Of a stretch of DNA of 64,000 bases, positions 55,907 to 64,000 are shown piece after piece. The stretch is from Petunia secreta. Its lineage: Eukaryota > Streptophyta > Magnoliopsida > Solanales > Solanaceae. Position 1 is the first letter of the stretch, and every line of letters starts with the position of its first letter. Made by a program: the position numbers and the translations under genes. The stretch spans positions 62,001 through 126,000 of the forward strand of contig JARKIP010000211.1 in the NCBI GenBank assembly GCA_029990175.1, read 5' to 3'. The notes below the pieces were generated by a model. It was not told where the DNA came from. It did no database searches and was given only the letters and a program-made list of their open reading frames with translations.

Positions 55907-58900
55907 TGTTGAACCCCAAAAATTACCCTTTCTTTTAAGAAAAGATAGGTTTCGGGTATATTGTTCAACAATATGGGATTCCAAAGGGTTTTCTTTGGAG
56001 TCGCCACCTAATTTACGGATTATTAGGAACCTAAGTTAACTAAAGAGTGCAATTTTATTCTTTTAATTAAATGAAATTAAATTAAAAATCAGAGATTCTT
56101 AGGTAAGTGGTTCTTTTATTTCCGAAAGAAGGTTCCTTGCGGGAGCACTTTCGAAAATCCGCTAAAAGCGGTTAATCCGGCGATTTTCACGAATTCGTTA
56201 AGGATAGTAAGTATATAAAATTAATTTTAAATAAAGATGAGAGGAATAAATATAAATAAGACAAGATTTTAATTATGCCGATACTTAGATAAATAAATGA
56301 CCAAATTTAAGGTTAATTAAACGGATAATGAAATAATGATCAATTGATTAATTAATAGAATGAGTGAAGGTTAAATGAAGTTAGATAATTAAATAAAACA
56401 AACTAGATAAATAATTAGATAATAATAAAGGATTAATTAATTGATTGAATAAATAGATAAATAAATAAACAAATAAATAACTTAATTAAATAAATGAATG
56501 CTTGCCAATTTTAATTAAATAAAGGAGTAAATGAATAATAATCGATTAATTAAATAAATAAATGAATAAATATTTAATTGATTAAATAAATGATTAATTG
56601 AGATTAAATAAATTAGATTAAGTAAATAAATAAATAAATAAATAAATAAAGGATTAAAATTTAATTAATTAACTAAATAAGTAAATTAGATTAAATAAAT
56701 AAATAATTGAATATTAATATAATCAATAAATAAGCAATTTAAATGCGAATTATGACGAGGGTACGGTTTTAGTCGAATTTTATTTGCACTCATTAATTGA
56801 CAAATAATTCTAAATATCCATAAATAAATTGGCGATTCGTAAAGAAATGATACAAAGCATTCATATGAAACAATTTAAGCGATTAACAATAGTTATTCAC
56901 AATTCAAATCTCATTTCTATCCTACCGAGCTACTAATCCGGTCTATGGGGAAATCCTATACAACATGCATTTTCTAAGGGAGCGGGAAAAGATGGAGTTT
57001 AGAAAATAGAACCCGGAAGCGCAAACTCAATCATTGAGCCTCGGACTTTGCGATTTTCATTTTTTTTTTCTTTTACATTTTCGGGGATATCAAGTCCCGA
57101 AAATGTGGAGCGGATCGAATGACTTCCCAATGCGGACCATCCCAATTTGTGAGTTTTTGACTCAAACTCGTCCCAAGGTTTTCCATGTCAAGATAAGAAA
57201 GAAATAAAGATTAGAAATATGAAGGAATGGGTGATCAACTAAAGGAGTATTTGACGTAAATTAATGAGATAGGCTTAAAATAGAATCTCTTAATCATATA
57301 AACAGAGGAACATATCTCATGGCTTAGCTAGATTTGAATATTTCAATTAAGGAAAACAAGATGTAAGGGATGCAAGCATGCAGACAAACAGGCACAAAAG
57401 TTTCGATCTTTGAAACTAAATAAATATTATATCCCATATGGGGCGCCTAAACCCCAAGCTGCCTTTTTGAAAGAGAACTAAAACGTACAATATTTTCAGC
57501 TTACAGAGCAACCAACTCCGATCAACACAAACCAGAACATATGATATTACACTAGACATGGAACTGAACAAAAGGGAAACCAATCATCAATTTTATACAC
57601 AAAAGAAATTGAAGCAAATACATACTGCTATATGCACACATCAATAAGACTTTCAATGTCTCAGATTTAACTCATTGGTGTATTTTCAGTTTATGTTATT
57701 ATGCGAGTCAGAACCTAGACATGACAAAATCTAAAAATTAAACCACAACTAATCTTGAACTATGCTAGTCAAAGAAAGAGGTCCTGAACTGCTCTGAAGA
57801 GCTCACACAGAACCAAAGACCTGAACATTATCCCTCAGCTCCTCTTCTACTTCCCTGAAACCAACAGACCCTTCACTGCAGACCTTACACCTTTCAACAA
57901 ACACCTGGTAATTCTAAGACTACAAGAACCACTCCAACCACTACACACCATCCTGAAACCTCTATAGCTAACATAAAGCAACCCTGAAAACACCCCTGCT
58001 TCCTGACTACTCACAGCCTCCAAAATACCTCTACACTTATCCTGAACAAAGCCCAGAACCAACCTCTCAGCTCACACAACACCATTGATATCTCCTACTC
58101 CCTCACTCAAATCACAGCTGATCCTCCATACAAACAAAGAAGACCTGAACTTACTATAAGAACCAGGACTACATACACCCTGAAACCTCCTTTCTGCCAC
58201 CAGATCCCAAGCTAAGCCTCCTATCTCCTTTTACCTCCCAAAACAAGTAGAATCTACTCTCATAGACTGCTAACTCCCTGGACCCCTACAAACTCCCTGC
58301 TATCACTACATTACTCCAGAAACAAACCAAACAAACTGCAGCCCCTTAAACCTGAAGCAATTGAACCACTTGAAGCTCCTCTATACACACACCAACAGCC
58401 ACCTACAACTAATCAACAAGAAACAGGAAGCCGAGATCCCTGAACAACGACAAATAACTAGCAAGCCAACTACAACTCTTAAACTCCAGCCTCAGAACTT
58501 TAATTAACAAAAGGAGGAGAAACAGATCCTAAGGAAAATTCAGAACACGTTTAGGTGATAAAGATCGCGTCTTTAAAACTAGATAACCTAGGGAGAAACT
58601 ACTGATCATTCTTTATTTGTGATTAAACAATCGAAACTTGAATCAATGATAATGAAACAGTCTAAAACAAATTCATAACAAACAAACGAGACAACACATT
58701 TAAATTTAGCAACAAAAACAGAAAAAAAAAAGATGTATAATCATAGAGTATTACCTGCTTTAGAGCAGTGAACAAAAGCGAGAACTGAAAAATAGACGCG
58801 ACTCGACTAAGCGACTCGAACCGTGAAGAAGCGATACGACCAATCGAACTTTAACCTTGCCTTAATTTCTGAAAAAAAAAAAACTGAAACTATATGTATT

Positions 58901-59706
58901 TTTTGCTCAAAACAATCAGAGAATAAAAAAATGCTGCCGTTTTTTTTTTTTTGTCAAAATCCGAACCCCCCCTAAATAATGAGTAAAAGATGTTTTTATA
59001 CCTGTGCAGCTAGGGTTTTTAGGGCCTTTGAAATCCCTAGCCGACCCTTACTCCCTTGCTTTTCCCTTTGAAAACCAAGGTCAAAATAGTATAATCCTTT
59101 CGGATTGTACTAATTTCACCCTGATTTTCAAGGGAAATGGACGTTGAATCCCTTCAATGGCTCGGATTGATCCTCGATTCAAAATGGAGTGCTAAGATCG
59201 ATTGAGTTCTCGTACTAGAGAGAGGGAAAAGGAATGGGGACCAGCGAGTACATTTTCTTGGCTGTTTGTGAGAATCAAAGGGGAAAGTTGGAAAGGAAAT
59301 CGGGTGATTGGAATCGGGCAAACGGGTTGAGGAATGAAAAGGGTTGAGAATTGGGATTTTCTGATATCTTGGTGTGTATAATGTATATATGGGTGTTGCG
59401 TGAATAAGCCAATTTTACATACTGAGGACGAATTTAGCCTTGTTTCGAGATTAAATTGGAATTGAGGAGTTGCGCGGGGTAAACTAAAATTAAGGCTAGG
59501 TTTGCACATTTGGCCTATTTTAGAATGGATTAGGAAATTTAGGAAATGTATAGATAGCTTGATTTAAAGGGTGCATTGCAATTTTGGCGTTCTTTATGCC
59601 AAATTATCAATTTGAATAAAATTATCAATTAGCTTACATTAAAAGACTTTATTTAAAATAATTAGACATTAATTTTAAAATTCTGGGACAAAATTGGGTG
59701 TCAACA
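55907..59706 (-). repeat. LTR (5' copy on -) of the Tat element, 3800 bp
   Basis: Direct-repeat partner of 44447-48249 with about six substitutions and two short indels by eye. Confidence 0.92.
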
Positions 59707-60139
59707 ATTACACACCTTTCATTTTAAACCACAGGATTTAAAAGTCTTTCTTATTTTCTTAAACTCTGTGCCCAGTTAAACCCAGACACTCATTTTGGGA
59801 CGGAGGGAGTAATTCTATCTGAACTTTAGCCGAAATCAATCAAACAACCTCGAAACTCACTTCAAAAATTCACATATGTCATAAATGACCATACGAATCT
59901 AGCGACATTTTCATATTTCGAATCATAGCTCATTCGCCAAAAATGTGCTCGAAACGCACTTTTTTACGATTTATCGCTAATGAAAACTGAAACCTTCTTC
60001 CGATGCCTACCAAACGAGGTCTAATTTAGCTCAAATTTTACAGACAAGTCGGGATGGTCCTTATGAAGCTTTTAAAATTGACGGTACATCAATCGAGGTC
60101 CTAATTTCCGAAACGACTGACCGAGGTCGTTTCAAATTT

Positions 60140-61043
60140 ATAATATTGTCATTATTTGTTTTTAATTTATTTTGTACATATAGCATGACCGTATTTTATG
60201 TGACGCCTAGCTAGAGTCTAGTTTGGGGCATTAATAAACTTAGGGGTCTAGATATTTACATTAGTAGTCTCAACAGCCTCCGAGACATTAAATGGGACAC
60301 TAGCAAAGTTTTAGGCCGTAAAATGTTAGCATTGCATTTTAGATTAAATATTTAAAGAGGGTATGTGGGTTAAGGGTAAATTAAGTCCCACTGATATGAT
60401 GGAAAATACCCAAACTATATACGATAGTGGATTCTGAAACTATCTTCTCCGATAAAAGATGGATTCTAATCCGAATAGGATAATAAAACCTAGGGTTTTT
60501 CCTCAAATAGGTTAATTAGCTATCTTAGTCTAATTTTTCAATTCATTGTTATACTTACAATACTATTGCTATATAAGCTTATTCTTGCAAAACTATTTAA
60601 ACTGTCTATTACCTATTTTACCTCATATAACCTACCTTTGAATTTAATTTCAAAATTGTCCCTATTTTACTCAATTCTGCTTATTAGTATATTATACTCC
60701 TTTTTATGTATTATTTAACTTTTTATCCTCTTATGGTTAAAATTACTTATTTAAACCCAAAATAGAAATCGGCACGGAACCACATTTAATAGAACTTAAG
60801 AGGTGCCTAACCCCTTCGTTCTAGGTTATTTCGAAGACTTACCCGAATCTCTGATTAGTAGACCAACTCGGTGTTATTCTTTAAATATAATTAGAGATAT
60901 TTTTTTGTGACCTAATATGCCTAGGAAATTTATTAGGTGGCAACTCCAAAACTCTAACTCAAACGAGTTATCCAATTCGGAAACCACTTACCTTTTTCTC
61001 CGGGCGCGCGGTCCGGAGGAGAGTTAAAAAGTGGGGTGCAACA
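60140..61043 (+). mobile_element. End of another Tat-type LTR (plus orientation)
   Basis: The stretch ends GTGGGGTGCAACA at 61043, three bases before a Tat PBS. Its start is unknown; because the solo LTR interrupts the region, the LTR may begin left of 33132. Confidence 0.5.
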
Positions 61044-61046
61044 GAA

Positions 61047-61064
61047 TGGTGACTCCGCTGGGGA
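61047..61064 (+). other. Primer-binding site of a Tat element
   Basis: TGGTGACTCCGCTGGGGA, one base from the PBS at 55886-55903. Confidence 0.8.
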
Positions 61065-62203
61065 TTTATGTTCTAACCATAACGATTTCTTTTGATTGAG
61101 TTTATTTTATTTCTTTAACTACTTTATTGCTTTGATTATTTTATTCCAGGACTAACGCTTTTTTTTTCCTTGCGGATTATTTTATTGTTTTGAGTAAAAC
61201 TTTAATTATTATTTATATCGTATGCAATTATAACTGTCATTCCGATCATATTTCCTCCACTTCTGAAAATTCACACTTTCACACACAAAGAGCGATTGCG
61301 TGAAACTCACGGTCGTTCCACTACTAAAACACCCTTTAGGAAATATGTTTAAAATAAGTCAACTAGCGAAGCTGTTGGCAGTTTGTGCACTTTCCACTTC
61401 CAAATTGTCCATTTAGAAGAGCCTTGTCAAGTCAAGTCAACTCTTAGTAGAAACTCTGTTTAAGAACCATGCATCATGTCATACTTAGGAAAAAGTTTGA
61501 CTTCTGCTCGTGTCTAAGTCTATTAGTTCACCATGTTTGAACGAACCAAATGGGTTTTCAGTCCTAAGGGACGATTAAATGTGCTACATGTGCATTACTT
61601 TATAATTGAACTTGTCTAATGTAGACCATTTGTTCTCTAAAGGGGGTATCATCTTATTATTTATTTTGGTTGCAAGTTTGGAAAATCAAAGAGGACATAG
61701 ACTTTAGATTAATTTTACTTTCAATTTTTATGAAATAAAATCAATTATTTTTAAAAAAATATCATTATTTCTACTTTTATGTAACAAAATATTATTTAAT
61801 AAAATTATTTTTCATTCATTTTGGGTTATGAGAACAAATGGGATGACACATGACACTTGTTCAATTTTAAATACCATACTCAAACTTAAAAAGACTTAAC
61901 ATCCTTGGCATGTTAAAGTCCATTAGCCAACCTTGTCCAAATCAAATGACGCCTATTATGCATATTATATATGTTACTCTCGTAAGGCCTACCTCCAGCA
62001 AAAAAGAGGTTCCTTGCATTGTAGGGTATGGTATATTTTGTATATGACAATTATTATCTTGATATTAAATTATTACTTTCATGTGTTAGTTTTACTCCCA
62101 CTCCTGAGGATGACTTGTGCATTCTGGCCGAGCATCAGTACCGTACGAGAGCAAAAGGCCCAGTTACAACTCCTCCCCTCTCACAAACTAGAAGAAGAGG
62201 AAG
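61065..62203 (+). other. Leader remnant of the second Tat element, no clear gene
   Basis: No intact ORF. A short coding-like stretch (PTPEDDLCILAEHQYRTRAK, about 62096-62155) could be an exon or gag fragment, but it runs into the next LTR and I do not assign it. Confidence 0.35.
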
Positions 62204-62864
62204 TGACACGACCCGGAGTCCGGCTAGGCCGTGCGGGCACCCGACATCTTCCCCTAGGCCCGTCGAGCGAACCCTAACCAATTAAATTAGGAAAATATAT
62301 ATATATAATTCAATATAAATAAGAACAATACTTAGAAAAAAAACACAGACATACTGATACCTCTAAGCTGTACAAAAGAAATTACAGCTGACTACCCAAC
62401 ATACTAGGTTTAGGGCTATCCACAGTAGACATCTAAGAGTACAAAAGAAGACCGATACCTCCTGAAGGGAGCAAAATGCAACTGAAATAACAACCAATAA
62501 ACTGGTGGCCATCCGGAATAAAAGCTGGCTCACCAGCTGAAGTCGTCTATGCTCCTTCACAACGTGGCGAACTCAATGCTGGAGTGAACCTGCCGAAACG
62601 AATTAGATAGACAAGAAACAAACAACAAACAAAGGTGAGACAAAAGGACTCAATAAGTGGGGCAGACTAGCCACCTCAAAGAATAAGATAGCTAGCCAGG
62701 GAGGAGAAACAGATAAACAAAATTCCTCTTACTTAAATTATAAAAATGCAGAGCCAGATAATAACTAGAAACACGTATAGAATGACAAACTCATCAACAA
62801 CCAGGAACGTAAGATAACCAAAACATATAGGTATCCCGAACACATAAACAATCAAAAATGCATC

Positions 62865-63030
62865 TTGTAGCGGCGTGCAATCCGATCCATATATTCATCC
62901 TGTTGCGGCGTGCAACTCGATCCATATATTCATCCTGTTGCGGCGTGCAACCCGATCCATATATTTATACCGTTGCGGCGTGCAACCCGATCCATATATT
63001 TATAACGTTGCGGCGTGCAACCCGATCTCC
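62865..63030 (+). repeat. 36-bp tandem repeat, five copies, with a hairpin core
   Basis: Each unit contains (G)TTGCGGCGTGCAAC followed by CCGATCCATATATT. GTTGC and GCAAC pair around a GGCGT loop. Period 36. Confidence 0.88.
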
Positions 63031-63177
63031 GCAACCCAAAATACGAGCCAGAAATATATAGGAAAATAAGCAATGTACGTAGAAGCAGAACAGTAGTTAT
63101 GTACCACAAGTCTACACAATGGTATGAAATGAAATGAAATGAAATATGATGCAAAGGGTCACATGTGCCAAATGAAT

Positions 63178-63381
63178 GGAGCGGAATCCTCCTGCTCTGA
63201 GGGTGGAATCCTCCTACCCTCAATATAATGCAATGGAGCGGAATCCTGTTGCTCCGAGGGCGGAATCCTCCTACCCTCAATATAATGCAATGGAGCGGAA
63301 TCCTCCTACCCTTAATATGATGCAATGGAGCGGAATCCTCCTGCTCCGAGGGCGGAATCCTCCTACCCTCAATATGATGCA
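63178..63381 (+). repeat. GGAATCCTCC tandem repeat in the second LTR copy
   Basis: Same unit family as 33796-33965; 3-4 units with one shortened. Confidence 0.75.
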
Positions 63382-64000
63382 ATGATAACCCTTTACCGGC
63401 GCGGGACTCTCATCGACTGCCGGAAAGTATATGTCAACTCACAGCAAGAATACAATCTCAGATCCTTAATGTAATAACAACAACAGAACATTACATATAA
63501 TATACAATGTAAATCCAAAGCTAAGGCGTAATGAGTACGCCTATCGACAGCTACACACGTAAGGAACACGTGGTAGAAAATCCACGAGGCCAGGTGCCTC
63601 CAAAGAAATGGATATAAGCACTTACTTTGTTACAAAGTTAGTATAGTTTCTCAACAACCGCTTTATCCTTTGGATTCACTGCCAAACGATCCTGTTGTAT
63701 TTAATAAGTAGAAAACTATATCAAATAAGGCTAAAGGCTTCATTCCCCACATCTTAAGGTAATCCGTTTAGGAACCTGATACCCTATTTGCATACGCAAT
63801 ATGCAGGCCAGACCTATGTACAGGGTTTAAGGTCACATAACCAAACCCTAAATAAATTACATTTATATATTGCCCATAACTCACTGAGTACGAATATATA
63901 GTCAATTCCACTATCGGGGTCCAATTGACCCTTTAAACTATTAATTGAATTTATTAAAATGATGGCGAATATCCCAATTTTTACCGTAAAAATATATTCA

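Larger units (their letters stand above)
44447..59706 (-). mobile_element. Young Tat/Ogre-lineage gypsy element, pol deleted
   Basis: LTRs 44447-48249 and 55907-59706 have TSD ATTAC on both sides (44442-44446, 59707-59711). On - the PBS is TGGCGACTCCGCTGGGGA (55903-55886), the tRNA-Arg type used by Ogre/Tat elements, and the PPT is AAAGAGGGGCAGC at 48262-48250. Between them are an intact gag, a short integrase C-terminal remnant and a long 3' region with tandem repeats. Protease, RT, RNase H and the integrase core are absent. By eye the LTRs differ at about six bases and two short indels. Confidence 0.9.
44309..59809. mobile_element. Stowaway-like MITE (236 bp net) split by the Tat element
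   Basis: The left end CTCCCTCCATCCCAAAATGA and the reverse complement of the right end CTCCCTCCGTCCCAAAATGA match at all but one base, and continue through GTGTC. TA flanks both ends (44307-44308 and 59810-59811), the TSD of Tc1/mariner-type MITEs. The two halves are 44309-44446 and 59712-59809. Confidence 0.85.
33133..60134 (-). mobile_element. Probable solo LTR (about 1.97 kb net) split by two later insertions
   Basis: On - it runs from TGAAACGACCTCGG (ending at 60134) to GGCCTAACCAAGAATTCGGG...CTTGTCA (33133). The parts are 33133-34374, 43904-44308 and 59812-60134; the rest is inserted DNA. Its - start matches the LTR start of the inserted chromovirus (ACGACCTC...GTCGTTTCGG), so it belongs to a related chromovirus family. 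Flanks AGTTT (33128-33132) and AATTT (60135-60139) look like a 5-bp target duplication with one change, which with the lack of internal sequence argues for a solo LTR. A second copy starts at 62204. Confidence 0.6.
62204..64000 (-). mobile_element. Second copy of the solo-LTR family, cut by the window end
   Basis: It starts TGACACGACCCGG and aligns with 33133-34374 and then with 43904-44110 without the insertion, which confirms the CTATT site as the empty target. It carries an extra array at 62865-63030 that the other copy lacks. Confidence 0.75.

Noticed and set aside
60140..62203. Internal region joining the LTRs at 33133-60134 and 62204 into one element
   Set aside because: It contains a Tat LTR end and PBS on + and no chromovirus genes, and the left LTR has its own TSD-like flanks; better read as separate copies.
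62028..62285. Possible exon PTPEDDLCILAEHQYRTRAK
   Set aside because: Runs into the LTR at 62204, no start or recognised domain; mentioned only as coding-like.
62865..63030. CRISPR-like regular repeat (36-bp period)
   Set aside because: There are no variable spacers; units are direct tandem copies inside a plant LTR. Minisatellite.

Overview
This is plant nuclear DNA, almost certainly from a eudicot with a large repeat-rich genome. Every recognisable coding stretch belongs to a transposable element: Ty3/gypsy lineages (Athila, Tat/Ogre and Del/Tekay-type chromoviruses), a Mutator-like (MULE) element with a ULP1-type protease, and a Stowaway-like MITE. I saw no convincing host gene, tRNA or rRNA, but I did not run a search for RNA genes. 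The species cannot be named from the sequence.

Layout. Positions 1 to about 7.7 kb hold a multi-gene MULE cut by the left window edge. On + it carries the 3' part of a SUMO-protease-like (ULP1/C48) gene and a GRF-zinc-finger/membrane exon. On - it carries two related small ORFs of unknown function, a coiled-coil ORF and a two-exon MudrA-type transposase. Its introns and intergenic DNA hold about 35 copies of a short motif (consensus GTTCGGAACATC and variants) that is nearly absent from its exons. A separate 936-bp non-autonomous MULE with a 9-bp target duplication follows at 7816-8751. A Tat LTR end (to 9765) and a gag-protease-only gypsy element (about 9.86-13.8 kb, -) come next. A decayed Athila element (-) occupies about 14-21.7 kb and is interrupted by a decayed Del/Tekay chromovirus (21669-31262, +, TSD TTATG).

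The right half is a nest. A probable solo LTR (-, 33133-60134) was hit twice. One hit is a Tekay-type chromovirus (34375-43898, +, TSD CTATT) with an open gag-PR-RT-RH frame of 1148 residues but no integrase core. The other is a Stowaway-like MITE (44309-59809), itself split by a very young Tat/Ogre element (44447-59706, -, TSD ATTAC). That element has 3.8-kb LTRs differing at only about six bases, an intact 788-residue gag, and a pol reduced to an integrase tail. From 60 to 62.2 kb there is the end of another Tat LTR with its primer-binding site, and from 62204 to the window end a second copy of the solo-LTR family.

How the parts relate. Three gypsy elements keep gag (with or without protease or RT) but have lost integrase or all of pol, so each would depend on proteins from full-length relatives. 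The MULE is the most complete multi-gene unit. Its combination of transposase, protease, unknown small proteins and motif-studded noncoding DNA resembles the anti-silencing design known from Arabidopsis VANDAL elements, and it is the best candidate here for an undescribed system.
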